Source of the DNA: Cryptomeria japonica
Lineage: Eukaryota > Streptophyta > Pinopsida > Cupressales > Cupressaceae
Assembly: GCF_030272615.1 (NCBI RefSeq)
Contig: NC_081407.1
Span: 137,646,897 to 137,710,896, forward strand
Length of the DNA: 64,000 bases
Direction: 5' to 3'
Below, one piece after another: positions 21,339-33,223 of the stretch. The position numbers and the translations under genes were made by a program. Within the stretch, counting starts at the first letter, position 1; the number at the start of each line of letters is the position of its first letter. A model generated the notes under the pieces. It was not told the origin of the DNA, did no database searches, and worked only from the letters and a program-made list of their open reading frames with translations.

Positions 21339-22530
21339 AAAAGAGGGGCAAAATCTAGACACTTAAATAAATCTAACTCTCCTACATAATTAATTAATTA
21401 AATTATGTTAATTGTTATTTTTCTCAATATTAATTAAATTTAATCTAATTAATAAAGTACTATAGTCCAATGATTGATTTATTCAATAAATCAATTTTCC
21501 TTTCTTCTTCTAAGGCATTCAAAATTAATTCTTCCTAATCTTCCCTTTTAATTAATTAATTAATCCTTGTGATTCTTAAAAATCACCTTTTCCTAATCCA
21601 TCATTAGTCTAATTAATTCTTCGAGAAACTTTCTTAATCCTACTTAGCATTATTGTTCAATTTTTAATTACCTCCACTCATTCTCTCTCCTAGTCAAATC
21701 CTCCTACAAATCCCACTTGCTCCTAATCCTCACCTAATTCTTCTAAATAGTCCCCTTAAACCCTAATGCCCAATCTCCATGATTAGGCACAAAAGTCAAC
21801 TATAGCCATTTATGGCTAAATCCTCTTTGTCGCCCTCTCACCTTCCACCTTAAATGATCCCTTTTTTTGGGTGTCAAAATCTCACATTCTCCCATGCTTT
21901 TCACCTTCCCAAGGAATTTTAAAAGTTCTTTTCCCTTTTCCAATCCCCATGCACACAATATCTTAGGAATTTTTAATTCCATGTGCATCCCCCAAGGAAT
22001 TTTTAATTCCTTTTATTCCTCCTAGGTGCATTGGGAACTCTTTCCCATGTACCTTGAGGAGGGTGGAGACAAGAAATGCCTTTATGGCAAATCTCTTGGT
22101 CTCCACCCCCTTGTCATGTCATTGTTCCTTGATCCATGTGATCTCTTCTCCTCAAATCCTAGCCCTCCATTCCTATTCAATCTTGACTATCCATTTTCCT
22201 CTATTCAATTTTATAAATTGGGGTCTCCATCTCCTCATTTGATATCCATAATTCAAGTAAACTTATGTTGCTAGTTTAAGTTTAGCCATCCATAGAGAGC
22301 ATCCACATCATAGCCATATTTGCATCCATAATCCATCTTTGAGCACTTATCCTTCACTCATATCCAGTCCTTGTTGTGCAATTTGGAGAGCCATCCACAT
22401 CCCACCATTGAACCAATCCAAACAAGTCAAGTAGGGGTGTATGCTTGGCTTCAACTAGTGTCCAAATCGGAGGAACAAGAGAGACTCCTCTCTTGCAAGG
22501 TATAAGTTAGTTAGTTTATTGCTTTTATTT
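21339..22530 (+). mobile_element. LTR-like block with purine tract
   Basis: A purine tract AAAAGAGGGGCAAAA (21339-21353) is followed by TCTAGACACTTAAATAAATC. Then comes TTAATTAA-rich sequence and a TATA box (TTTATAAATTGGGG, about 22208). This is the same order as the blocks at 2090-3097 (minus) and 48535-54099 (minus), where the first bases are TGTAGAC. The initial TG is mutated to TC here. The right end is not defined; about 22530 is approximate. Confidence 0.4.
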
Positions 22531-22641
22531 GGATTTAAACTAACCTGCTAACCTTGCTTGAAGTTTCCCTTGGTTTAATAATTATATTGATGTGTATGTT
22601 TAGCTTTATGCATTTTTGATTTTGCATCCAATTTGCTTTTA

Positions 22642-23164
22642 TTAACTACTATGAGTGTGAGAAGATGGAGGATACAAAGGGAATATGAATGGAGTGATGG
22701 AGATGGTTATGTGCCTTTGTTGATCTGGATTGACAATTAAAGGAGAGGGGTGCTTATGATGAGTGATAGGCATATGGGATTGATGCATGAGGGGATGAGA
22801 AAGAAAATATGGAGGATTGTATTTTAGGATGTAAGGGCCCAAAATGGATTTAGTAGGTGGGGGATATATGATGGTGGATTTTGGGATATAGGGACCCAAA
22901 ATGGATTTGGAGGATGAAGGAGAAAGATGGATGGATGGTTGGTTTGGAAGCACACTTGGATTTTATATTATTTGTATCAACATGTTTGGATGAAGTGCCA
23001 TGGGAAATTTAACCAAGACAGTGAGATAATGGGTGTGCTTTGACATGAATGGGTTACAGGGTACCTTACTCATGTAGGCCTAATCCTTTACCTTGATAGT
23101 TCATTTTTTTGATCATTCAATCTAAGATAGGATACTTATTCTTTAGGGAACAAGATGCAAGTAC
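22642..23164 (-). pseudogene. distal half of the split Pro-rich gag-like ORF
   Basis: Minus-strand low-complexity coding sequence rich in Pro, Ser, His and Ile, with a repeated KSILGPYI block (22820-22940). It continues the reading of 59740-62248 once copia-1 and one copy of its target duplication (AATAT/AGTAT) are removed. No knuckle or enzyme motif is visible. It is probably the linker of a gypsy-like gag. The downstream (leftward) continuation is lost before the LTR-like block at 21339-22530. Confidence 0.45.
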
Positions 23165-23169
23165 AATAT

Positions 23170-24466
23170 TATGGAGTTGTTGAGATTGTTGGGAAATTTA
23201 TGTAGTCTATTGGATTTGGTTGTTGGACTTGGATATGTTGTTGTCATTGATGTCAACATATTCTCGTGAGTTTTTCTGGTGAGCTTGTGAAGATTTTCTA
23301 ATCCGGTTTGATGTTCTTTGGTTACCGGTTCCTGGTGTTTCTTCTTGGTGTTCCTGTCGGTATTCCCTCCAGTATATTTTGGAATGATCAAATCTTGTGC
23401 TAATAATTTGGGATGTTGTTTTGGATGATCTTGTGTATCTTAATTTTAGATGGTTCTTGATTTGGTGACCCGCAAGTTATCTTTCTTCGTGACAGTTGTT
23501 GTTTGGTTGTGTTCTTGAGCTTTGAGACGTTGACCGATGAAGATTTGATTTGAGGTGTTGGTGCAACTGCTCTAGATGATTCTAACATGTTTGATGGTGT
23601 CTCCTAATCGTGTCCTATTTGTTTTGGTGATCCGCATTGATCATTGTGTGAGTTTTGGTGATTTCTATCAACTGATGATGATTTGTGGGTTATGCAGTAT
23701 TTTTGGTGGTGTAACATGTTGCGATTGATCTTGGCACAATTTTCGGTGGATATTATCATTTGGGAGTTTGAATTAGGTCCATGCTATGTAATGTAAATCA
23801 TAATATTGGTCCAATGGTTGATCTTTGTATCGTGTAATATAATTTTTATATTTATGAGTTGAGGGTTGAGGGTTTAGCCGACCTTGCTATCAAGGTTGAT
23901 GATTTGTATATATAGGTGATATACTTAGGTAATTTAGTTGTTGATGTGATGTTTGCATTATCAGAGAGAGTTGTGTGTGTTAACAAGAGATATATCATTC
24001 GGTGAAGTGTTGTGGTGAGATCGGTGTTGCAGAGTAGACAATTGTGCTTAACCGGAACTGTTATCAGGCATATGTAGATTCTACTTTTTTAGTTCATTTC
24101 TTCTGGATTGTAGTTCGATTCATTTTGTAAGTCAGTGAGACTTCCCTAAGGGTTGGAGCCTTATGTGCATATATATTTTGGGCAGTGAGCCTATGCAGTG
24201 TGCCTGAATGCATGTGCATTCCCCATTGTAATATTTTCACATACTACTACAAAGTATCATCTTATTGTGGGTAGATTCCCACTGTGGTTTTTCCCTTGAA
24301 CGAGTTTTCCACGTCAAAAATCTTGGTGTTGTGTGTTGTGTTGTTCATTTGCTTATCTTTCAGTTGCTGCAGTTTATCAATTTATACTTTGGTGTTTGAT
24401 TATCTCATTTCCAATGAAGACTAATTCACCCCCACTCTCAGTCTTCCTTCTTGATTGCTGCTAACA
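23170..24466 (+). repeat. copia-1 5' LTR
   Basis: 1,297 bp. It starts TATGGAGTTGTTGAGATTG (TGTTGAGTTGTTGAGATTG in the 3' copy) and ends GATTGCTGCTAACA. A TATATATAGG promoter box lies near 23908. The end carries the poly-pyrimidine CACCCCCACTCTCAGTC block common to this group of copia LTRs. Confidence 0.9.
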
Positions 24467-24481
24467 ATTGGTATAAGAGAT
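24467..24481 (+). other. copia-1 primer-binding site
   Basis: ATTGGTATAAGAGAT, directly after the LTR, is the initiator-Met tRNA site TGGTATCAGAGC with mutations. The same site in copia-2 (39706) is intact. Confidence 0.8.
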
Positions 24482-24522
24482 AGATCCTCCGGTAGAAGCT
24501 TAATCGCTTGGGGAGATCTCGG

Positions 24523-25347
24523 ATGGTAGCTCAAGGTATTATTTTGAAGGAGGACAGTCGGAGGTTTGATGGAAGCAACTATACTGTGTGGAAGAACCAG
24601 ATGGAGGTAAACTTGAAATGTCTTTGAGAAGATTACTAGAAAATTATTAAGAATGCCTATGTTATTCCTTAGAATGGACCATCCACTCCTGATGAAGTTA
24701 AGGAATATGAATATAATATCAGAGCGAAGGAAGCATTACTCAGTACCTTGATTGATTCTAAAATGACAAATGTAATGGAACTTCAGACTGCACATGAGAT
24801 TTGGGTGAAGCTTGAGATCCTGTATGAAGGTGATAGTCAAGAGAAAGTTGCTAAGTTGCAGAGTTTGGAAGGAAAGTATGAGACATTTAACATGGGAGAT
24901 GATGAGAACATACATTCATACATAACTAAGGTGAATGAGCTTGTCCTTGGTATCAGATGCGTCGGTGGGAAGATTGAGGAAGATGAGATTGTTGCTAAGG
25001 TGTTGAGATATTTCCCTCCTGCTTACAAACATAAGGTTGCTGCTATAGAAGAGATCCAGAGTGTAACTACAGTAACAAGAGATATGTTGGTTGGAAAACT
25101 TGCTACATTTGAGCAGAGTGAATTTGGAGAATCACATGGAAAGCCTGAGACAACATTTAAAACATCAACATCTATCTACGGTAAGAAAAAGTATGATCCC
25201 GATGAATGTAGGATATCCAGGTATGAAAGAGAAAGAAGAGAGATTGTAGAGCATGAGAGAGAGCTTGATGATCTTGAAGCATTGATTGCCTGGAGATTGC
25301 CTAGAGGTACCAGTAAGTATGATGGAAAGTTTCCTTTGAAATGTTTT
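24523..25347 (+). pseudogene. copia-1 gag, 5' part
   Basis: Gag capsid region of a Ty1/copia polyprotein. Starts at ATG 24523 (MVAQG, then FDGSNYTVWKNQME, the usual opening of copia gag). Stops fall at about 24625, 24637 and 24673, and the frame is then open from 24748 for 200 codons. Family blocks include the A-x-E-I-W-x-K-L-x-x-L-Y-E pattern (HEIWVKLEILYEG), VNELVLGIRCVGG and ATFEQSEFGES. The frame is cut inside the CCHC zinc knuckle after K-C-F by the gypsy-type insertion; it resumes at 33224 with ICNKIGHFASIC. Confidence 0.9.
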
Positions 25348-26627
25348 TGTAGCATCCTAAAATTGTGACACTTGCAATTTTGACTGCATTTGGGTCTTCA
25401 CGATGGCGATGCAACACAAAACCTGAATGGAGACCCCGAAACTTGTTCATGACATCAAAAACTGCATTTTTCCAGCACCCTGCCTGATCCTCCTTGCACC
25501 CTGCTGTCCCGGGAGGTGGGACCAGAGCGCCCAGTGCCCTGGTCCTTCAGGACTAGGGCGCCCAGCTCCCTGGTCCCCCAGGACCATGGCGCCCAGTGCC
25601 CTGGTCCCTTGCCCTATTTTGGGCCCGGTCTCCTATGGGACTTCGGGTCTTTTTGTTTGCAAATTGGAAAATAACATTTCCTGGTCGGCCTAAGGTTGGG
25701 AAAAACAGTCTTTTAACCCTAATTGGAAAGTATATAAACTACTTTTTCTCTCTCATTTTGGGATGAGGGAAAAAGGGCGTGGAAACGATACTCAAACATT
25801 CAAGCATTCAAGCATTCAAGCATTCAAGCATTCAAACATTCCTTCAAGCAATTGATCATTCTAAGTCTCCATTCAAGGCTAAGTGTTGCATTCAAGACAA
25901 GGATTCAACCATTGAAGAGGAGATCACATGCTACAACATACAACATACAACAAACAACAACATCTATACCTTCGCATATAAGGATACAAACATCCTTACA
26001 ACAAGGTACTAGTACTTGTTTTACATTACAGTCATTTACATTTACAACATTTCTCATTTCTTGGTTAATTCCAAAATCGGGGTTTGACCTAAGGGCAAAC
26101 CCCTAATCCCTAACCCCCCAATCATCTTCACTTTTCTGTGTGTAGGTTGTAGGTACGCGGCTGAAATTGAAGATCTGGAATCCTTGTGCAGAGACGAACA
26201 GATCCCCCTTCGTTTCGCGGATTTTTCGGAGGACCATGTGCACGCCGGGCGCCATCGTCCCGTCAACTTTTGCTCAAATTTGCAGGACAGCGCCGTCTCG
26301 ACATTTTACTGCTAATTCCAGGTCCGTAGCTTCATATCATATCCCTATCTCTGTTTATAAGCGAATATTTCCCACTTTACATGCATTCCTAGCTTAATCA
26401 TTCTATCCACATTCTTTACAAAAGAGGGTATCCTTGCTATCACAAACCTTGAAACTCATATAGAATCCAATCTTGCATTGCGTGGGATTGGATCTTATGG
26501 GTTTCAACCCCTCTTTTGAATGTAAAGTCTCTCCTAAGTGAAAACCATCAACCCTAGTGACTCTCCCTTCTCTCTCCTCGGAGTTGGGGAGGGGAGAACG
26601 ACTAGGGTTCGATTTTTCCGCTTTACA
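25348..26627 (+). repeat. gypsy-type element 5' LTR
   Basis: Starts TGTAGCATCCTAAAATTGTG and ends TTTTTCCGCTTTACA. Contains a GC-rich palindromic minisatellite (25520-25620, CCCTGGTCC/GGACCAGGG with GGCGCCCAG), a TATATAAA box at 25731-25738, the CATTCAAG microsatellite (25797-25835) and the GTGCAC motif block at 26228-26266. Confidence 0.92.
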
Positions 26628-26630
26628 TTT

Positions 26631-26648
26631 TGGTGAACCCGACGTGAA
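26631..26648 (+). other. primer-binding site of the gypsy-type element
   Basis: TGGTGAACCCGACGTGAA, three bases after the LTR, has the TGG start expected of a tRNA 3' end complement. The tRNA was not identified; it is not the initiator-Met type used by the copia elements. Confidence 0.6.
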
Positions 26649-26989
26649 CATCCTTTCTGATTATTCATAGTTAGATCTGAAAATTGGATTCCTTGATTAC
26701 ATTTCCATGTTTGATCTTTTGCAAAATTTTAGAGGTTAATTGCATAAAAACCCTAAATTTTCTTTTTAAGTAATTAAACTTGTGAAATGTTTAATGCTTG
26801 TTTCAGATCTGCCCTTCTATTACAAATTGTCAATTCATATTTGTGCTTTAATTCTGAAAATTAAGTGGTTAAGTGTCAAAACCCTAATTTTTGAAACCCT
26901 CTTGATTCAACCTTTGTCCGACAATTTCATTGATCAAAACATCTCCAAATCAGCTGTAACTTTGGATTTCGGAATAAAATCACAATATC

Positions 26990-27710
26990 TTTCATCCCTG
27001 AAAATTTGGAAAAAAGTTGCGAGGACCGTGTGCACCCCGAGCGCCATCATCCCCGACATTTTTTCCGAAATTTTGGGAGCTAGATCTTACTGTATTTTTC
27101 TGCTAAAATCCAGAATTTTGGCTGATTTTATCAATTTTAACACCTTCAAAATTACAGTCAAAGTTGGTCTAGTGATTGCTTGGATTGAGGCTTCTAATCA
27201 TTCAAAAATTGTTGAAATTGAAATTTGTGTCAAAATTGTGTTTCTTACAGTCCTAAATCTGAAAAGTGTGTTATCATTCATTCGAAATTTCAGTAATTTA
27301 TTCAAATTTTTGCAATTTGTGACTTTTGAAATTAAGTGCTTAATTACAACAACTTTGATTTCCGCTTTCAAAATTGAATTTTGCGTGAAATTGAGTCAAC
27401 TTTCAAATTTCAAAACTTGCATTGCTTTTGGTATTCCCTCTAAAATCATACAATTCAAAATTTCAGTTTCCCTCTCTTTTTCAAAATTCAAATTTTGCAT
27501 TTTTCGACAATCTTGGTAGGGTTCAATTTTGAGATTGCAACTTTAATTTGGCCTATCTACAGATCCTAAAATCACTCAATTTTTTCAGGTTAGCTGTAAA
27601 ATCATCATAACTTTCATCCCTGCAAATTTCGAAAAAAGTTGCGAGGACCGTGTGCACCCCGAGCGCCACGGTCCCGGACATTTTTTCCGAAATTTCGGGA
27701 GATTGTCCTG
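26990..27710 (+). repeat. leader repeat pair with GTGCAC motif
   Basis: Two ~85-bp direct repeats, about 26996-27080 and 27611-27705, share CTTTCATCCCTG, GAAAAAAGTTGCGAGGACCG, TGTGCACCCCGAGCGCCA and CCGACATTTTTTCCGAAATT. A shorter form of the central part also occurs in each LTR (26228-26266 and 32819-32856). They lie between PBS and gag, where packaging signals sit in retroelements. No other gene is seen in 26649-27802. Confidence 0.8.
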
Positions 27711-27802
27711 ATTGTATTTAACAGCTTAAATCTAGAAGATTGGCTTATTTTACTGAAATTTGCTACCTCTAAATTTCAAAATCTTCTCTCTTTCTTTAGT
27801 GC

Positions 27803-30800
27803 ATGAGTTTTACAACAATAAGCCCTACTTACACTATTCCCGTTAGACGAAGCCTTAGAATTAAGTCCTTCCAAGGTTTAATTACTGAGGAAATGGAACC
27901 TAATTTGAATGGACTTTTTAACGAGGACATGGGTAATTCCTCTAATCCTCTTAATGATGAAGAAGCTCTCCATGAGGTTTCTATAGAACAACTTTCAAAA
28001 TTGGATAACCAATTTGATGATTTTCGACAATGGATGTCTCAAGAATACCCCGATAGCCAAGCTCTTCCTTTAATTGAGGGTCTGAAACGTATGCTTCAAA
28101 GTGATAAGAATGGAATTGATATTTTGCGTGGTATTGCACACATTGTGGATTCAAATGTGATGCCTATGAAAAGTTGTGCCGAAACCGTAGGTTATACACA
28201 ACCTCCTACTCAAGTCAATCATTCTATTCCTTTGACGACTTCTATTGCTAGTATACCTACTTTTACATCAAACATAATGACTACTTCAATACAGGACATT
28301 CCTCCTATGATCACTAATCATGGGGGCAATCCTTCTTCTTCAATCAACCCTCTTCCTTCATTCAATCCAACTTCTTCATTCATTCCTTCAATGAGTGTTC
28401 CTATTATATCTCCACAAATGAACATGACGCAAGTGGGCAGTTCATTTAACCCTTCCATTCCTCCTTGTAGTGTTCCTCCTGTCCAATCATCTCCTATGAC
28501 TAACTATCATAGTGTCCCACCACCTTACTCTCTACCTTCTTTCAATAACATAACACCTCCATCACAATCTAACACGTCTAATATGAATTCTTCGACTGAA
28601 GCGACCATTAACAATCTTGCACAAACTGTCTCTTCTTTATAGCAACAAATTGCCTCTATGAATCAATCTAAGTTTAGTGTGCCCACATTTGATGTTGCGA
28701 GCCCACTTTCTCTTGACATTGTTCGAGCTATTCCCCCTAAACATGTTGAAATTCCGCATTTGGAGCTTTATAATGGTAAGGGTGATCCTCTAACACATGT
28801 TAAGACCTTTCAAACAATATGTACTGATTTTGCTTATGACCAAAGGTTGCTTGCAAAACTGTTTACTAGAACATTAAGAGATAAAGCCCTACAATGGTAT
28901 TGCTCGTTGCCTTCTTATTCTATTACTTCTTTCGAACAACTTGCAAATGCTTTCATTCAACAATTTCAAAACAATATAAGTCCTAAAGTTACTTTGATTG
29001 ATTTAATGCATTGTAAACAAGGTGTTAAAGAAAAAGTGACTGATTTCATTGGTAGATATAAGCATTTGTATGCTCAAATTTCTTTTCCAGTGCCTGACAA
29101 TGATATTCAAAGAATCTTTATTTCTAATTTACAAGAAGATATTAGAGAAAAACTCCTATTTTCTAAGTTTACTTCTTTCCACCAGTTGTGCGCAACTCTT
29201 CACCATTATCAACTGACTGTGAGTCAAATGGAATAATCACATCCTATGGCTCCGAGTGATAAGGGTGATAGTAGTCAACAACCATTTGGGAAGTTTAAAC
29301 CGAACAGAGAGTCCATTAAATTCAATGAAAAAATCATCAACAACAATGTGAATGCGGCATCAGGTGTGCCTCCCATTTCTAAGTTTTTCAAGAAAGAAAG
29401 AAAGTTTACTCCTTTGAATGAATCATTGCATAGTATTATGAATAAGTTATTGGAACAAAATGTGCTTACTCTTCCTCCTATAAAGCAAATAGATCCTACA
29501 AAGATTAACTCACCCTATTTTGATAATAAATCTTTTTGTCAATTTCATCGTCATCCTGGGCATGATACTGAAAAATGTTTTGCTTTAAAGGGTAAAATTC
29601 AAGATTTGATTGATAATAATACTATCTCTGTTTCTGGAGTGAATGATAAAGGCAACACATCTGTAGCTCCTCCTAACCAAAATCTTCAGATTTTTACTGA
29701 TCCATTGCCTTCTCATACCTCTAATGCGATTGGTACTACTGATTCCTCTGTCTCACCTGATGATCTTGTGTCTATGACTCCTAATGTGATTAACTTTGTG
29801 GAGCAGCAGAAAATCCCTAAAGAACCTTCCATCACCTTTGATTCCAGTGAAACTATCAGGGCACCTGATGGTCCTTTATATATAGTTGCAAAAATAAAAA
29901 ATACACCTTGCCGTGGAGTGCTTATTGATCCTTCTTGTATGGTTAATATCATTACTGAAGAATTTCTTTTTACTTTGCAATTGAATCAAGTAATCTATGA
30001 TGAAACAGATGTGGTTGTGAAATTATTTGATGCATTTTCTTCTCCTGCAATTGGTTCTATTACATTACCTATTGAAGTTCATAACAAATCCCTTGATGTG
30101 AACTTTGCTATTATTCCATCTTCTGAACAATTTCATGTGAAGCTAGGCTATCCTTGGCTATCTTCCATGAAAGCTATTGCTTCTCCTATTCACAAGTGTT
30201 TGAAATTTCCCCATAATGGTGAAGTTGTTACTGTCAATCATAGTCTCTTTAAACCAGCTGAAAGAACTTCTAGTGTTCCTCTTGATTAGTTTTGGCCTAA
30301 ACAATTCCAATCTCTTCCTCCGCGAAGTGATCATCTTTTCAAATCTTATCAAAAGTGGAAAAAAGATATGATCCTTTCTCTAAGTGAACCTAGAACACCC
30401 AAACTTGACATTCCTATCGTTCTTGAGAAGGAAGTTCTTCCTTTGAGAGATAAAACTAATGTCTTTCCTCAAGAAGATTCCTCACCCATTCCTATGGATG
30501 TGACTATGCCTATATCTAATAAACTTCCCAAAAGTAGACCTATCCCTCCTCGTCATGATGGACTTGGTCTCCTTCCAAAACCAAATATTCCTCCCTTATA
30601 TGGAGCAGTTCCTCCTCCTTCCTTTTATAGAGAGAAGAGACCTTCCTCTTCTCCTATTGTTCAACCTAAGAGACCACAACCTAAACACCCAAGTGATAAG
30701 GATGAGAACATTCCTCCTCCTCAATCTTCTCAACTTCCTACTAAGACTAGATGAAATCGTTCTGCACGTGAACGCCGGCGAAAGCGTCGTCTTAGAGCTC

Positions 30801-31051
30801 AAACTTTGCAATCCCCAAAAACACCTTCAACAAGCATTATTCCATTTTCTCCTCAGCTGATAATTGAGCCAAAATCTCCTAAACATAAGATGCATGATGG
30901 TCTTGATCCTGTGCGAGTTAAAGACCCTATTTTTATAAATCTTGATGATGATATAGATGAAAATGTTACTTCTCTTGCTTCTGATAGTGAATATGAACTT
31001 GTTGATGTTGATAACCATTTATCTAATGAATTTCTAAAGCACTTATCCTAG
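27803..31051 (+). pseudogene. gypsy-type gag-protease polyprotein
   Basis: One frame of about 1,080 codons from ATG 27803 (MSFTTISPTYT), interrupted by four stops at 28640 (TAG), 29234 (TAA), 30287 (TAG) and 30752 (TGA). The order is: acidic N-terminus; Pro/Ser-rich linker (28200-28600); retrotransposon gag domain (28700-29230: LELYNGKGDPLTHVKTFQ, ALQWYCSLP, QQFQNN); a zinc-finger-like CQFHRHPGHDTEKC (29540-29580); retropepsin-like protease (29870-30250: RGVLIDPSCMVNII, LGYPWLSSM); a Pro-rich tail; and a basic RSARERRRKRR patch at about 30760, possibly a nuclear signal. The protease active site reads D-P-S-C rather than D-T/S-G. The frame ends in an acidic tail, with no RT after it. 31052-31939 is noncoding apart from a short frameshifted extension. 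Confidence 0.88.
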
Positions 31052-31938
31052 CTCCTAGACAAGAACAACGTGGCTTGGAACATGAACATAGCCCTTGTTT
31101 GGATCTTGTGATAGCTCCATCTGCTGTGTTGAATGTTCCTCCTCTAGCATGTTCCCTGCCTTCTCGAAACATTGATCAGCAAGATCGGGGGGTAGATGAC
31201 GTGCTAGACTAGTTTCATTAGCATAGCAGATTCTCTCCTCCTCTATTTCTTTTGTTACTTCTTCTATATGTTACTCTCATTCTTCTATTTGTTGTCCTTA
31301 GTGTTGTCTACTTGAGGACGATGCAAAACATTGAGATCTCTCGATCTCTCTCATGTTGACTCAAAAGACACATGTGTTCCCTTCTTCTAGGTGACCTTCC
31401 TTGATTGGGGAATGAAGAACAATTATGCATACATACATATGATATACATGAATTATCATACAACATACTGACCCCGAGGAAAGCGAAGTCACCTTGTGCT
31501 TTGTGTTTTGTGTCTATTATCCTTGGGCTTATCTCACACTTGGGGGCTAAATCCTTGCGATAACGTGCTCCTTTCCTTTCTCATTTCTTATATGTATCAC
31601 TACCTTAAAGCAATCACCCCCGGTAAGGCGTGTGCGATCGCTTTAACGTAGGGGGGCATACATCCCATTCATATCTTTTCAAGATACTTGAAAATTTCTT
31701 GACAAATTTTGCCTTGAAAATTTTGATATCTTCCTTGCATGACTCATAGTGAGGGAACCTTACTACTGACAGTCATGGTTCTCCCTCGTGATCTTCCCTT
31801 TTAATTTGTCAATCGAAGTCGTAAGATCCTTAGTCCACTGGGGGCTTGGTGTATCTTGCCTCCTTGACGTGGTGAAAGTCTTTCAATATTGTTTCCTTGT
31901 ACTTTACCGGAAGTATGAGCGTACGCTTATACTCCCGC

Positions 31939-31954
31939 TAAAGTGGGGGCTAAA
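31939..31954 (+). other. polypurine tract of the gypsy-type element
   Basis: AAAGTGGGGGCTAAA immediately before TGTAGCG of the 3' LTR; the plus-strand primer site. Confidence 0.8.
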
Positions 31955-33218
31955 TGTAGCGTCCTAAAATTGTGACACTTGCAATTTTGACTGCATTTGG
32001 GTCTTCATGATGGCGATGCAACACGGAACCTGAATGGAGACCCCGAAACTTGTTCATGACATCAAAAACTGCATTTTTCCAGCACCCTGCCTGATCCTCC
32101 TTGCACCCTGCTGTCCCGGGAGGTGGGACCAGAGCGCCCAGCACCCTGGTCCTTCAGGACCAGGGCGCCCAGTGCCCTGGTCCCCCAGGACCATGGCGCC
32201 CAGTGCCTTGGTCCCTGGCCCTATTTTGGGCCCGGTCTCCTATGGGACTTCGGGTCTTTTTGTTTGCAAATTGGAAAATAACATTTCCTGGTTGGCCTAA
32301 GGTCAAGAAAATCAGTCTTTTAACCCTAATTCGCAAGTATATAAACTACTTTTTCTCTCTCATTTTGGGATGAGGGAAAAAGGGAGTGGAAATGATACTC
32401 AAACATTCAAGCATTCAAGCATTCAAACATTCCTTCAAGCAATTGATCATTCTAAGTCTCCATTCAAGGCTAAGTGTTGCATTCAAGACAAGGATTCAAC
32501 CATTGAAGAGGAGATCACATGCTACAACATACAACATACAACAAACAACAACATCTATACCTTTGCATATAAGGATACAAACATCCTTACAACAAGGTAC
32601 TAGTACTTGTTTTACATTACAGTCATTTACATTTACAACATTTCTCATTTCTTGGTTAATTCCAAAACCGGGGTTTGACCTAAGGGCAAAACCCTAATCC
32701 CTAACCCCCCAATCGTCTTTGCTTTTCTGTGTGTAGGTTGCAGGTACGCGGCTGAAATTGAAGATCTGGAATCCTTGTGCAGAGACGAACAGATCCCCCT
32801 TCGTTTTGCGGATTTTTCGGAGGACCGTGTGCACGCCGGGCGCCATCGTCCCGTCAACTTTTGCTCAAATTTGCAGGACAGCGCCGTCTTGACATTTTAC
32901 TGCTAATTCCAGGTCCGCAGCTTCATATCATATCCCTATCTCTGTTTATAAGCGAATATTTACCACTTTACATGCATTCCTAGCTTAATCATTCTATCCA
33001 CATTCTTTACAAAAGAGGGTATCCTTGCTATCACAACCCTTGAAACGCATATAGAATCCAATCTTGCATTGCATGGGATTGGATCTTGTGGGTTTCAACC
33101 CCTCTTTTGAATGTAAAGTCTCTCCTAAGTGAAAACCATCAACCCTAGTGACTCTCCCTTCTCTCTCCTTGGAGGTGGGGAGGGGAGAACAACTAGGGTT
33201 TGATTTTTCCGCTTTACA
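31955..33218 (+). repeat. gypsy-type element 3' LTR
   Basis: 1,264 bp, starting TGTAGCGTCC and ending GCTTTACA. It has two CATTCAAG units where the 5' LTR has four. TATATAAA is at about 32337, and the GTGCAC block at 32819-32856 keeps GACCGTGTGCAC where the 5' copy has GACCATGTGCAC. Confidence 0.92.
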
Positions 33219-33223
33219 GTTTT

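Larger units (their letters stand above)
25348..33218 (+). mobile_element. gypsy-type non-autonomous element (Gag + protease only)
   Basis: 7,871 bp, flanked by a perfect duplication GTTTT (25343-25347 and 33219-33223). LTRs are 1,280 and 1,264 bp; the 16-bp difference equals two extra 8-bp CATTCAAG units in the 5' copy. By-eye comparison gives about 40 other differences (about 3%), so it is among the youngest insertions here. The internal region holds a PBS, a ~1.2-kb leader with a repeated motif, a gag-protease frame and about 0.9 kb of noncoding sequence. It has no RT, RNase H or integrase. It resembles the TR-GAG class of plant elements but also keeps a protease domain. Confidence 0.92.

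Noticed and set aside
20901-21366. Several short frames on both strands
   Set aside because: They overlap each other, have no recognisable motifs and lie in pyrimidine-rich sequence before an LTR-like block.
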